This document shows positions 50,994 to 60,518 of a stretch of DNA of 64,000 bases, piece by piece (within the stretch, counting starts at the first letter, position 1; each line of letters begins with the position of its first letter). The stretch is taken from NCBI RefSeq assembly GCF_015686655.1, contig NZ_JADPMP010000005.1, positions 283,125 to 347,124 of the forward strand, read 5' to 3'. The position numbers and the translations under genes were made by a program. This DNA comes from Pontibacter sp. FD36 (GTDB lineage Bacteria > Bacteroidota > Bacteroidia > Cytophagales > Hymenobacteraceae). The notes beneath the pieces are model-generated. The model was not told the origin of the DNA and ran no database searches. It was given only the letters and a program-made list of their open reading frames with translations.

Positions 50994-51881
50994 ATGGCAA
51001 GTTTAAAAGAGGTTAGAAGCCGCATCACATCGGTACAGTCAACACAGCAGATCACCAAAGCCATGAAAATGGTGGCGGCTGCCAAGTTGAGACGTGCTCA
51101 GGACAACATCCTGCGTATGCGCCCTTATGCGCAGCGTTTGAGCGGTATCCTGACCAATCTTTCTCAGCTGACAGAAGGTTCTGTATCGAACATCTACTCT
51201 GAAAAGCGTGAAGCGAACAGAGTACTTGTAATCGTGGTAACATCTGACCGTGGTTTGGCTGGCGCTTTTAACTCGAACATTATCAAGGCAGCCAATACAC
51301 TGGCCCAAGGCAAATACCGTAGCCAGCTGGAGTCAGGTAACCTTACTTTCCTGACGATTGGCCGTAAAGGTGCTGAAGCACTGAGCAAGCGTGGTTACAA
51401 AGTGATTGGTGACTTCACAGGCACTTTCGCTAACCTGTCCTTTGACACTGTACGCCTTGCTGCGGAACGTGCCATGGATGGTTTTGTTGCCCGTGAGTTT
51501 GATCAGGTGGACATCATCTACAATGAATTCAAAAACGTAGCGACACAAATCGTGCGCAACGAGCAGTTCCTGCCTATTGAAGACAAGCCTGTAGAGGAAA
51601 CCGCCAGCAGCATGGTATCTGACTATACCTTTGAGCCATCTAAAGAGCAGATCATTGAGGAGCTTATCCCTAAGTCACTCAAGATTCAGGTATACAAAGC
51701 GGTTCTGGAGTCTAACGCCTCCGAGCACGGTGCCCGTATGACTGCCATGGACAAAGCGACGGAAAACGCAGGCGAACTGCTGAAAGAGCTGAAGCTGACC
51801 TATAACAGGACGCGTCAGGCGGCCATCACGAAGGAGATTCTCGAGATCGTGGGTGGTGCAGAGGCGCTTGCAGCAAAATAA
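50994..51881 (+). CDS. atpG: ATP synthase F1 subunit gamma
   Basis: 295 residues. N-terminal helix SLKEVRSRITSVQSTQQITKAMKMVAAAKL and C-terminal helix ASEHGARMTAMDKATENAGEL form the rotor shaft coiled coil; the central part has VTSDRGLAGAFNSNI. Last gene of the operon, followed by a terminator. Genes for beta and epsilon are not here. Confidence 0.98.
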   Translation: MASLKEVRSRITSVQSTQQITKAMKMVAAAKLRRAQDNILRMRPYAQRLSGILTNLSQLTEGSVSNIYSEKREANRVLVIVVTSDRGLAGAFNSNIIKAANTLAQGKYRSQLESGNLTFLTIGRKGAEALSKRGYKVIGDFTGTFANLSFDTVRLAAERAMDGFVAREFDQVDIIYNEFKNVATQIVRNEQFLPIEDKPVEETASSMVSDYTFEPSKEQIIEELIPKSLKIQVYKAVLESNASEHGARMTAMDKATENAGELLKELKLTYNRTRQAAITKEILEIVGGAEALAAK

Positions 51882-51904
51882 AAGCAAATACCAAATATTG
51901 AAGC

Positions 51905-51938
51905 AACGCCCATCACACCAGGTGGGCGTTCTTTTTTT
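51905..51938 (+). terminator. Terminator of the ATP synthase operon
   Basis: AACGCCCATC (51905-51914) pairs with GGTGGGCGTT (51921-51930, one G-T pair), followed by CTTTTTTT. Confidence 0.92.
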
Positions 51939-52022
51939 GGGGATATAATACAGTGTGTTATATTTTTGTTAAAACATCGAATACAGGAATGTATGCTAGC
52001 CGATTAGTTGGAAAGTGTTCCC

Positions 52023-52030
52023 TATATTTG
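52023..52030 (+). promoter_or_regulatory. -7 promoter element of the phosphatase gene
   Basis: TATATTTG, a perfect TAnnTTTG, 20 bases before the start at 52051. No TTTG lies at the usual upstream spacing. Confidence 0.55.
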
Positions 52031-52050
52031 AGAAACTCAACAACATACAC

Positions 52051-53754
52051 ATGAAGTTAAGCGGTTTTAGATCCGGCATACAGACAATAGTAGCAGCAGT
52101 ACTTTTAATTACTGTGCAGGCTTGCACGACCACTAATAGCCCAAGTGTAGCAAGAGAGCAGGGAAAGCAGCCTGTGATAGGCGTTGAAGGCCGTCCAAAA
52201 CTGATCGTTGGTATTGTGGTGGATCAGATGCGTTACGATTTTCTGTATCGCTACTGGGATAAGTACAGCGAAGGCGGTTTTAAAAGACTGGTAAGACAAG
52301 GCTTTAACTTCAAGAACAACCAATACAGCTACGTGCCCACTTACACGGGACCAGGCCATGCTTCGGTGTATACCGGTAGTGTACCTGCCCTTAATGGTAT
52401 TGTTGGTAACTCCTGGTATGATAGAACAACAGGTAAATCCATGTACTGCGTGGAGGATACCAGCGTCAAAACCGTAGGGAGTACTTCAGATGCTGGTCTG
52501 ATGTCACCTCGAAATCTGTTGACTACCACCATCACCGACGAACTGCGACTATCAAACAATATGCAGTCAAAAGTTATTGGTGTAGCGCTGAAAGACAGAG
52601 GATCTATTCTGCCGGCTGGCCATACCGCAAATGGAGCTTACTGGTTTGACTCTCCTTCCGGCAACTGGATCACGAGTACATTTTATGCGAACACCTTACC
52701 AAGCTGGGTACAGGAGTTTAATAATCAAAAGCATCCGGATAAGCTCCTAAGTGAGGTATGGAATACGCTGCTGCCAATTGAGCAGTATACCGAGAGCACA
52801 GCAGATGATATGGACTGGGAGCGTGCATTGCCAGGTGAAGAAAGACCTGTATTCCCGCATAACATCCCGGCCATTCGTGGGAAGGATTACGAGCTGATCC
52901 GTTCTATACCTGCAGGCAATACATTGACAACCGAGTTTGCCAAAGCAGCCTTACGTGGCGAGAATTTAGGAAAAGGCAATTTCACCGATTTTCTGGCGCT
53001 GAGCTACTCCACACCAGACTATGTCGGACACTCATTTGGGCCGAATTCAATAGAGGCTCAGGATATATACCTGCGCCTTGACCGTGAGATCGAAGAGCTG
53101 ATCAACCTGCTTGAAAAAGAAATCGGGAAAGATAATGTTCTGATTTTCCTAACAGCAGACCATGGCGCAGCCCATGTGCCGGCTTACATGAAGTCGCTTA
53201 ACATCCCGGCAGGTATAGCTACCTCCGGCATCATGCGCGACTCACTGGAGCAGCATTTGAACAAACGGTTTGGCAAAGGCCGCTGGGTGGAACGCTACAC
53301 CAACCAGCAGGTATACCTGGACCGTAAGACAATAGAAGGCAAGAAGCTAACGAGAATAGAAGTACAGGAAGCGGCCGCCAACTATGTGATGCGTTTTGAT
53401 GGTGTGGCGAGAGCCATAACGGGCGAAGCTATACAGCGATCCGGTTGGGCTGGCGGTATGATGTCGCGCCTGGAGAGCGGCTACAATGCACAGCGCTCCG
53501 GCGACGTGATCGTGGTACTCCAGCCAGGTTGGTTCGAAGGCTATGGCAGCGGACCTCAGAAAGGCACGACACATGGCTCTTACGGTAACTATGACACCCA
53601 CGTGCCGCTGGTATGGTACGGTTGGAAAGTAAAGCCGGGCGAAAGCTCCGTTGAAACAGCGGTAGCAGATATTGCCCCTACTATTGCGTCGTGGCTGTAC
53701 ATACAGGAACCGAATGGAAGTGTGGGGCGCCCCTTGCAAGAATTAATGAAGTAA
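52051..53754 (+). CDS. PafA-like alkaline phosphatase, lipoprotein
   Basis: 567 residues from the ATG at 52051. Signal peptide with lipobox VQACTTT. The alkaline phosphatase superfamily core has metal Asp in GIVVDQMRYDF, nucleophile Thr in YTGPGHASV (Thr99), NGIVGNSWYD, and the second metal site in SYSTPDYVGHSFGP and TADHGAAHVP, then THGSYGNYDTHVPL. This is the layout of Ca/Zn-dependent PafA phosphatases of Flavobacteria, which free phosphate from organic phosphate in the periplasm or at the surface. The adjacent ppa also releases phosphate. Induction by phosphate need is not visible in the sequence. Confidence 0.93.
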   Translation: MKLSGFRSGIQTIVAAVLLITVQACTTTNSPSVAREQGKQPVIGVEGRPKLIVGIVVDQMRYDFLYRYWDKYSEGGFKRLVRQGFNFKNNQYSYVPTYTGPGHASVYTGSVPALNGIVGNSWYDRTTGKSMYCVEDTSVKTVGSTSDAGLMSPRNLLTTTITDELRLSNNMQSKVIGVALKDRGSILPAGHTANGAYWFDSPSGNWITSTFYANTLPSWVQEFNNQKHPDKLLSEVWNTLLPIEQYTESTADDMDWERALPGEERPVFPHNIPAIRGKDYELIRSIPAGNTLTTEFAKAALRGENLGKGNFTDFLALSYSTPDYVGHSFGPNSIEAQDIYLRLDREIEELINLLEKEIGKDNVLIFLTADHGAAHVPAYMKSLNIPAGIATSGIMRDSLEQHLNKRFGKGRWVERYTNQQVYLDRKTIEGKKLTRIEVQEAAANYVMRFDGVARAITGEAIQRSGWAGGMMSRLESGYNAQRSGDVIVVLQPGWFEGYGSGPQKGTTHGSYGNYDTHVPLVWYGWKVKPGESSVETAVADIAPTIASWLYIQEPNGSVGRPLQELMK

Positions 53755-53801
53755 CAATACCTGTCGGGACGAAGTAGACGACAGCTTTTAAGAAAGAATA
53801 T

Positions 53802-54374
53802 ATGATGGAGAATTTAGAAAAAAATAACCCATGGCATAGTGTGAGCTATGGTGAAGAGGCCCCGGCAGTCGTTACTGCTATTATTGAAATCCCGAAAGGT
53901 TCGAAAGCAAAGTACGAGCTGGACAAAGAGAGTGGCATGCTGAAATTGGACCGCGTACTTTTCTCTTCGGTGAACTACCCAGCCAACTATGGCTTTATAC
54001 CTAAAACTTACTGCGACGATAAAGACCCGTTGGATATCCTGGTGATCTGTTCGCTTGACGTAGTACCCATGTGCCTGATCGATGCGAAGGTGATCGGTGT
54101 GATGCGTATGATCGATAACAACGAAGAAGACGACAAGATCATCGCAGTGGCTAACAACGACATGTCTGTACGTCACATCAACGATATCTCAGAACTTCCT
54201 CCGCACACCCTGCTGGAGATGCGCCGTTTCTTCGAAGACTATAAGAAGCTGGAGCACAAAGAAGTGATTGTAGAGCAGTTCCTGGGTCGTGAGCCAGCTT
54301 ACGAGATCATCAAAGAGAGCATCAGACTGTATGACGCTACCTTCGGTGAAGCTGCACCAAAGAGCACAATCTAA
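53802..54374 (+). CDS. ppa: Inorganic pyrophosphatase (family I)
   Basis: 190 residues, cytosolic. Hydrolyses pyrophosphate to drive biosynthesis. Conserved active-site segments: [41 protein letters not shown] (the D-x-D-P-x-D metal motif) and [30 protein letters not shown]. The frame starts with ATG ATG at 53802; either may be used. 47 bases after the phosphatase gene and possibly co-transcribed with it. Confidence 0.98.
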   Translation: MMENLEKNNPWHSVSYGEEAPAVVTAIIEIPKGSKAKYELDKESGMLKLDRVLFSSVNYPANYGFIPKTYCDDKDPLDILVICSLDVVPMCLIDAKVIGVMRMIDNNEEDDKIIAVANNDMSVRHINDISELPPHTLLEMRRFFEDYKKLEHKEVIVEQFLGREPAYEIIKESIRLYDATFGEAAPKSTI

Positions 54375-54391
54375 ACTTTTACTTTTCCTGT

Positions 54392-54432
54392 AAAGCCTGA
54401 TGTGGGGTAAAACCTGTGTCAGGCTTTTTTAT
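54392..54432 (+). terminator. Terminator after ppa
   Basis: AAAGCCTGA (54392-54400) pairs with TCAGGCTTT (54419-54427), followed by TTTATTT. Confidence 0.88.
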
Positions 54433-54487
54433 TTACAGCCGTTCAGCATTTGAAAGCCGTACCTGAATTGCGAACTTGCAGAGAAGA

Positions 54488-55372
54488 ATGCCAGAAAAAG
54501 AACACAGCGGGATAAGGCGCCAACAGCCACTGGCAAGTTGGCTTAGAGCAGGTATAGAAGCCTTTCTCTACAGCAGTGTGTTCATTTCGCTCTGCGCTTT
54601 CGGGTTGACAGTAGAGACCTATCTGCTGACGGGCAATGAAGTATCGCTCCCAATGGCGGGCTTTGTGTTTCTGGCAACACTCTTTACCTACAACACCAGC
54701 AGCCTGCAGCGCACCTGGCGCGGGTGGGGTACAAGTATAGCGGGGCAATCCTGGAGCATACGGCATCAGCGGGAATTGACCGTGCTGGCATTGCTTAGTT
54801 TGGCAGGGGCGGTAGTCCTGTTCTTCCTGTACGAACTCCGGATTAACCTGTGGTTTGTGCTGGCACTGGCGCTTATCTCAGTAGGTTATACCGTGCCTTT
54901 GGGAAGAGGCCGCATCAAACCTTTCCGGAGTGTGCCGCTGTTGAAGGTGTTTTTGATTGCGCTGGTCTGGTCTGCCGTAACAGTGCTTTTTCCTTTAATT
55001 GATGCAGCAGTGCAGTTAGACAGTCAAGTAATACTGATCTGGGTGCGGCGTTTCCTCTTTATATTGGCACTGGCCCTGCTGTTCGACATCCGCGACTATA
55101 CCTACGACCGCCGCACCCGCACCCTCACCTTTCCCGGTTTGCTAGGCGAGCACTATACACGGTATTTGTCCCTCGGGCTTCTATTGCTATACCTGCTGCT
55201 GGTACTGTTGACGGAGCAAGGAGCAATCTTGATCAGCTTAATGAGTGCTGCCCTGGTAGCCGGACTGATCGTATGGAATGCTTCCGAAGAAAAACCCAGA
55301 ATCTACTATGCCTTATTAGCCGATGGTGCTATGCTGGTGCATTTTGCTTTCGTATACCTGGCCGTGAGCTAA
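54488..55372 (+). CDS. UbiA-like polytopic membrane protein
   Basis: 294 residues from the ATG at 54488 (a TTG four codons earlier is weaker). Eight or nine hydrophobic helices. The second Asp-rich region of UbiA prenyltransferases is recognisable in LFDIRDYTYDRRTRTLTFPG. At the place of the first (N-D-x-x-D) it has only TLFTYNTSSLQR, so prenyl diphosphate binding is doubtful. It may be a degenerate or specialised UbiA-fold protein. It converges with nnr, sharing stop bases. Confidence 0.75.
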   Translation: MPEKEHSGIRRQQPLASWLRAGIEAFLYSSVFISLCAFGLTVETYLLTGNEVSLPMAGFVFLATLFTYNTSSLQRTWRGWGTSIAGQSWSIRHQRELTVLALLSLAGAVVLFFLYELRINLWFVLALALISVGYTVPLGRGRIKPFRSVPLLKVFLIALVWSAVTVLFPLIDAAVQLDSQVILIWVRRFLFILALALLFDIRDYTYDRRTRTLTFPGLLGEHYTRYLSLGLLLLYLLLVLLTEQGAILISLMSAALVAGLIVWNASEEKPRIYYALLADGAMLVHFAFVYLAVS

Positions 55373-56880
55373 GAACGGCTCAGGTGCTGGTAAGCCTGAG
55401 GCAAATGTTGTATCACATCCGACGCGATCATAGCGATCTCTCCTACCGTTCCTTTGGCCAGATCACCGGCCAGCCCGTGCAGGTATACGCCCAGTAGACA
55501 AGCCTCTTTTAGGGTATAGCCCTGCGCTACCAGGGCTGTCAGAATGCCGGTCAACACATCGCCGGTTCCGCCTGTGGCCATACCTGCATTGCCTGAAGTG
55601 TTGAAGTAAATGTCCCCATCCGGTGTAGCGATGGCCGAATGACTTCCTTTGAGCACCATGTAGCATTGGTATACCCTGCAGAATTCACGCAATTCCTCCA
55701 GCCTTTCATATTCATTGTTGCTTTTGCAGACTAGCCGTTCAAACTCTTTGGGGTGCGGCGTGAAGATAACCTTCTCTTTTGGAAGCTGCACCTTGAGTTT
55801 GTCGCTGCTGGCGATCAGGTTGATGGCGTCAGCGTCGATGACCAGGGGCAGCTCAGAGGTAGCCAGCAATTGGCCCAGCATGGTTTTGGTGACGCGCTCA
55901 GTTCCTATTCCCGGGCCTATACCGATAGCATCAAATTTTTCTATAGACTCCGGCAGCCCGGATAAACGCCTGCGGTTGTTGTCAGGTAAAAGCATGGCCT
56001 CCGGCACAGCCGTTTGCAGCACATCATAGCCAATGGCAGGAGTCTGCACAGTGAGTAGTCCAACGCCGCTACGCAGGCAGGCCCTGGCCGCTAGCACAGC
56101 CGCTCCTATTTTGCCATAGCCTCCGCAAAGCAGCAGGGCATGTCCGTGGGTACCTTTGTGTGAGAATTTGGTGCGAGGCTTTAGCAGCTGCTGAATCTCT
56201 TTTTGGGTCACATAATGGAAGTTCGACTCCGCCTTCGCCAGGTATATCGGACTCAGGCCAATACTGACGATGTGCCATTCTCCTACGTACTGCTCATGCT
56301 GTGGCAGAAAAAAAGCGAGCTTCGGCAACTCGAAGCTTACCGTATGATCCGCCTGCACAATCGCTCCTTCTACTGGCGTTTGCTTATCGGTGTACAAACC
56401 CGAAGGTATATCAATGGAGACGGTGCAGTTGCTGTACTCATTTAGCCAATTGATCGCATCGGCATAGAGTCCGGTGACAGGTCTGGAAAGACCGGTGCCG
56501 AATAAGGCATCGATCACACAGGCTTTGTCAAGTATAGCAGGCAGGTCATCTTTGCTGCTGATCTGGTGTGGAGGCACTTCGTGGGGCAGTCGCTCCAGGT
56601 TGATCTGAAAATCCGTGGACGTCTGGCCGCCGTCGTTTACCAGGTAGAGCTTTACATCGTAGAGGCGCTGGTGCAGGAGCCGGGCTGCCACCAGTCCATC
56701 GCCGCCATTGTTTCCGGGGCCGCAAAAAATGTACACAGGGCGTTCCGGTGTAAATTTGTTTTCTAACCAGCCCGTAAAGGCACGCGCCGCCCGTTCCATC
56801 AATTCTTCTGAAGCAATACCTTCCTCGCTGATGGTCTGGGCGTCAGCTTCACGGGTTTGTTGGGCGGATAGGATTTTCAT
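55369..56880 (-). CDS. nnr: Bifunctional NAD(P)H-hydrate epimerase/dehydratase
   Basis: 503 residues. The N-terminal epimerase (YjeF_N, about 1-215) has CGPGNNGGDGLVAARLL; the C-terminal ADP/ATP-dependent dehydratase (ribokinase-like, about 230-495) has VIDADAINLIA, FTPHPKEFERL, VLKGSHSAIATPDG and NTSGNAGMATGGTGDVLTGI. Together they repair hydrated NADH/NADPH. Both catalytic regions look intact. Cytosolic. Single gene, overlapping the UbiA-like gene by four bases at the stops. Confidence 0.97.
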   Translation of the reverse strand: MKILSAQQTREADAQTISEEGIASEELMERAARAFTGWLENKFTPERPVYIFCGPGNNGGDGLVAARLLHQRLYDVKLYLVNDGGQTSTDFQINLERLPHEVPPHQISSKDDLPAILDKACVIDALFGTGLSRPVTGLYADAINWLNEYSNCTVSIDIPSGLYTDKQTPVEGAIVQADHTVSFELPKLAFFLPQHEQYVGEWHIVSIGLSPIYLAKAESNFHYVTQKEIQQLLKPRTKFSHKGTHGHALLLCGGYGKIGAAVLAARACLRSGVGLLTVQTPAIGYDVLQTAVPEAMLLPDNNRRRLSGLPESIEKFDAIGIGPGIGTERVTKTMLGQLLATSELPLVIDADAINLIASSDKLKVQLPKEKVIFTPHPKEFERLVCKSNNEYERLEELREFCRVYQCYMVLKGSHSAIATPDGDIYFNTSGNAGMATGGTGDVLTGILTALVAQGYTLKEACLLGVYLHGLAGDLAKGTVGEIAMIASDVIQHLPQAYQHLSRS

Positions 56881-57021
56881 ACGTTATTTTTATACTTCTG
56901 AACCTGAAGATAGTTATACGCATTTTGTAAGCTCACATTTATCAGTTCGCTACTACAAGGTATAGAAGCGTAAGCCACCATGTTAAGACCATGATCTATC
57001 TTGCTCTAATTAAGCCCATAC

Positions 57022-59436
57022 CTAAAAAGCCAGTGTTGCCGTCAGTTTGATTTTGAGGTTGTCTTTAGCTTGTGGCAGCGCGTAGGGGCCGTAGCGGTAA
57101 AATGCGCCTACTCCAACACCAGAGAAGGCAGAACTGATGATGTTGTTGAGCATCAGGCCGGATTCGAAAAAGCCTTTGCGCATGTTGCTGTACTCGAGCG
57201 GTTCTAAATCAGGTATAGACTGACGTAGATCGCCGATGCCCATGTTCTGCACGAGTACCAGGTCAGGCTTGAAGAGCTTGGTGTTGAGCAGGCGCTTACC
57301 CAGGTCTTGGCGCAGGAACAGGGCCACGTAGCGATCAGAAAAAAACTCGTATGGGCGCATCGTCTCAAATCCTTCACCTGCATACACGTTGTAGTTGGAG
57401 CTGTAGCTGCCGTAGCCATTGTACAGACTCACAAAAGGCGCATCGCCCTGTATTAAGCCGCTTGCCAACACAAAGCTGGTCTCTCCTAAGCTGCGCTGCC
57501 GGAAAGCTCCTTCAGCACGCAAGTCGATTTTGTTGTAGGTATAGCCGTCACTCTCCAAAGCGTCTATGCCTTGCGTGTACTGCAACCAGAGCACAGGGTA
57601 GCGGCTCGGCATGGGCATCGTGCGGTTAAATAGCTGCATATACTGCTCACCATAGGCAAAGCGTATACCTGCTGTCGTTTCAGCCAGGTTGAATTCCGGC
57701 ATTGCTATACCTGACTCGGGCGTGTAAAGCGGCAGTGTAGGGCGGCGTTGCTCCTGTCGTATACCTGCCTGCCACTGCACATAGCGCAGCATGCGCCCAC
57801 TCAGGCCGGCACTTCGCTGGGTGGTGTAGTCCAGGTGAGGCAGCAATGCCGGGCGCAGGTCGCGGAGCAGTGCACGCTCCTGAAATGGCAGGCGACGCCC
57901 TCCTGGCTCCTCTACGTCCTCGGTATAAGCGACCGAAAGCGTGAGTTCAGAAGGTTTGTGCAGCTTGACAGCGGCATCAGTCCCGTATTTATGTTCCTTG
58001 TCGCGCAGGCCGTAGCCCCAGTAGCCACCAACCGTAAAGCGCTCCGAAAGCAGGTTGTTAGTATGGGCGCCTATACCTAGTCGCAGTCCTTCAAACCGAC
58101 TTACTTTAAGCAGGCGGTTCAGGTCCAGACTGATGGGGCCGATGGGCAGTTGTTTGGCCATGAGGTACTCCATCGTGCGGATGGTGCGGTCCAGCTTTTG
58201 GGCCTGTCCCACACTGTCGAGGCGCTGGTAAGTAGTTTGCTCTTTTGCTGAAAGAGAGTCGGGGCGGTACTGCTGCCAGAGTTGCTCCGGCTGTCGCCAG
58301 GCATCGGAGCGCTGCTGCAGGGCGATCACGCCAAAATCGCTACGGCGCAGGGGCGGGTCCAGGTTTACGTTTGTGATGTAGGTACGAATGTGTCCGTACG
58401 GCTGGTGCCCTCGCATGTAGATCTGCTGCACAGTTATCTCCACATCCAACTCAGCAGGAAACCACTGCCGGTTATCGACTTTCACAAATTGCTGTTGCAG
58501 CTTTAGGCCTCTTTTGTCATCAGCGTGCGACTCAGCCAGCACGTTCTGCACGGCCCAACCATCGCTGTTGATGTAGAGCAATCCTTTCAGGCCATTGAAA
58601 TTTTTGCCGGGTTGGGGTGCATAGGAGATGATGAAGACCGTGTCAGCTCCGACTACTGCCGTTTCCTGTAGCACAAAGTCATAGCGCCTGATGCTGCCAT
58701 TGCTCAGGGGACTCAGGTAGCGCTTCCCGAAGAACACCGGCATATCATCATACACCGAGAACTCCCGCGCCTCAGCAGCCACTACGCCAAAGCTAGGTTG
58801 CTGCAGCCCGGACACCCGTGTTGCCAGGATGGTCTCTTTTGAAAGATTTTTGCCTAGCTGCGCATAATCGGTGATGCTCTCCATCAGGAAGAGGTGCTGT
58901 CTGGTCAGTAGGTTGCGCATGCGCAAAAAAGAAGAGTCCTGCTCTGCCAGGCGCAGCGTATCGCTCAGGTCGAGATCATCCGGTGCGTTGGCAGTCAGGA
59001 TAAACTTGTTGTAAGTGCGGTAGGTATAAGCCGGAATGTTTTCGAGGCGGTGGCGGTCACGGTTTTGGTTGGCCAGTTGGATAATGCGGTGCGCCGGGTT
59101 TATACCTGACCGGATAACGACTTCCTGCAACTGGGCCGCCGAAGGCCGCAAGGCGATGTCAAGCTGCGACATCGAATCAACCGGCACCACTTGCGGGGTA
59201 TAGCCCACATAGCTGAAGCGCAGGCTGGTGATGGGGCGGTTGTGCCGGAGCTGGTACTGGCCGTCCAGGTTAGAGGTAGTGCCTGTTTCACCTTCGTTTA
59301 CCACGATGCTTACAAAAGGTAGCCGCTCCCGGGTGTTGGCATCGCGCACTGTGCCCTGCACATTGTATACCTGCGCCAGAGAGGTGGCGGTACAGAGCAG
59401 AAGTTGCAGTAGCAGGAGCAGTCGAAGTGTTGGCAT
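57022..59436 (-). CDS. DUF5686 outer-membrane protein with carboxypeptidase-like domain
   Basis: 804 residues from the ATG at 59434-59436; a longer open frame upstream lacks a plausible start. Signal peptide (ending TSLAQ), a carboxypeptidase regulatory-like beta sandwich (about 25-105; VQGTVRDANTRERLPFVSIVV), then the DUF5686 region with a beta-barrel-like end (GVGAFYRYGPYALP). These proteins are probably outer-membrane barrels of unknown substrate. No SusD or TonB plug is present. Single gene; many AGGTATAG copies occur in it. Confidence 0.88.
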   Translation of the reverse strand: MPTLRLLLLLQLLLCTATSLAQVYNVQGTVRDANTRERLPFVSIVVNEGETGTTSNLDGQYQLRHNRPITSLRFSYVGYTPQVVPVDSMSQLDIALRPSAAQLQEVVIRSGINPAHRIIQLANQNRDRHRLENIPAYTYRTYNKFILTANAPDDLDLSDTLRLAEQDSSFLRMRNLLTRQHLFLMESITDYAQLGKNLSKETILATRVSGLQQPSFGVVAAEAREFSVYDDMPVFFGKRYLSPLSNGSIRRYDFVLQETAVVGADTVFIISYAPQPGKNFNGLKGLLYINSDGWAVQNVLAESHADDKRGLKLQQQFVKVDNRQWFPAELDVEITVQQIYMRGHQPYGHIRTYITNVNLDPPLRRSDFGVIALQQRSDAWRQPEQLWQQYRPDSLSAKEQTTYQRLDSVGQAQKLDRTIRTMEYLMAKQLPIGPISLDLNRLLKVSRFEGLRLGIGAHTNNLLSERFTVGGYWGYGLRDKEHKYGTDAAVKLHKPSELTLSVAYTEDVEEPGGRRLPFQERALLRDLRPALLPHLDYTTQRSAGLSGRMLRYVQWQAGIRQEQRRPTLPLYTPESGIAMPEFNLAETTAGIRFAYGEQYMQLFNRTMPMPSRYPVLWLQYTQGIDALESDGYTYNKIDLRAEGAFRQRSLGETSFVLASGLIQGDAPFVSLYNGYGSYSSNYNVYAGEGFETMRPYEFFSDRYVALFLRQDLGKRLLNTKLFKPDLVLVQNMGIGDLRQSIPDLEPLEYSNMRKGFFESGLMLNNIISSAFSGVGVGAFYRYGPYALPQAKDNLKIKLTATLAF

Positions 59437-59514
59437 GCAGTAAATATAAAAAGAATTGGCGCCTCCCCATAGACAGAGAGACGCCAAACTATACCTGATG
59501 TACAGGATGAATGT

Positions 59515-60372
59515 TTAGAAAGTCACCGACATGGCCATGCCCATCTGCCCGTTTGGCAGCACAGTAGGGTACATGGCTGTGTTCAGACCGCCGCCCTTGG
59601 TGAGTTTGGCCTGTACCCAGTAAACCGTGTTCACGGATATAATGCCTACACCTGCACCAGCCAGCACATCAGATAACCAATGGGCATCGTTCAGCACACG
59701 CAGCACACCAGTGCCACCAGCTATACCATAGCTCACCACACTTACCCAAGGGCTCTTGTGCCGGAACTCCTTATCCATAAAAGTAGCGATCGTGAAGGCG
59801 TAGGCCGTGTGACCGGAGGGGAAGGCATAGGGCTTGCCGTTAGGTCTGTCTCTGTCAGTAAGTTTCTTGGTGGGCCACACAATAGCCGATGCCAATGCTC
59901 CTGAAGAAAGGAGCAGCAATGTTTGGCGCCCGAGTTCGTGCCTGTTCTGAGACGAAATAATGTTGAAGCCATAGAGACCTACCAAAGGGGCCAGCATGGC
60001 AAAATCATCAGCGTTGGTTGCAAACTTAGGGAATACTCTGTGACGGTAGTTAAAGACATCATCGCTGTTCAGGATACCATCTCCTCCCATGGTATAGATA
60101 CCGGCACCTATCAATGCGACGGCAGGTATAACGGCTCGCTTGAGGTAACGCTTGTTGTCACCCTCCAGTCGCTGCGATTCTGTGAAAGGCTTTTTCTGAC
60201 CGGGGAGTACCGTGTCGCCAGGGGGTACGAAGAAACGTGGGTCTACGGAAATAGCCCGGAGCGTGTCAGGACCGGGCTTTTTGGAAGGTTTTACCTGGGC
60301 AGTTGCCATGGTAGGACCTAGCAGGATTGTGAGCCAAAGTAAGTGTACAGTGAATAGCTGGTTTAGTCTCAT
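59515..60372 (-). CDS. PAP2-family membrane phosphatase
   Basis: 285 residues, signal peptide ending TMATAQV. All three PAP2 motifs are present: KKLTDRDRP, PSGHT and RVLNDAHWLSDV. Several hydrophobic segments around them suit a membrane enzyme. Such phosphatases act on undecaprenyl pyrophosphate, phosphatidic acid or lipid A; the substrate is unknown. 78 bases downstream of the start of the DUF5686 gene on the same strand, so the pair may be co-transcribed. Confidence 0.92.
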   Translation of the reverse strand: MRLNQLFTVHLLWLTILLGPTMATAQVKPSKKPGPDTLRAISVDPRFFVPPGDTVLPGQKKPFTESQRLEGDNKRYLKRAVIPAVALIGAGIYTMGGDGILNSDDVFNYRHRVFPKFATNADDFAMLAPLVGLYGFNIISSQNRHELGRQTLLLLSSGALASAIVWPTKKLTDRDRPNGKPYAFPSGHTAYAFTIATFMDKEFRHKSPWVSVVSYGIAGGTGVLRVLNDAHWLSDVLAGAGVGIISVNTVYWVQAKLTKGGGLNTAMYPTVLPNGQMGMAMSVTF

Positions 60373-60518
60373 ATACTTGCTATAGGAAATTCATCTGGCA
60401 TTCTGAAGTGCATCAATCAACACCTCCCTAATTTTTAACGATTAAGAGTAGCATGAGTTTTAAGAGGGGTCCACATAGCATGCCGTAACATGTACTTTTG
60501 CCCGAAGCAGCAAGTAGT

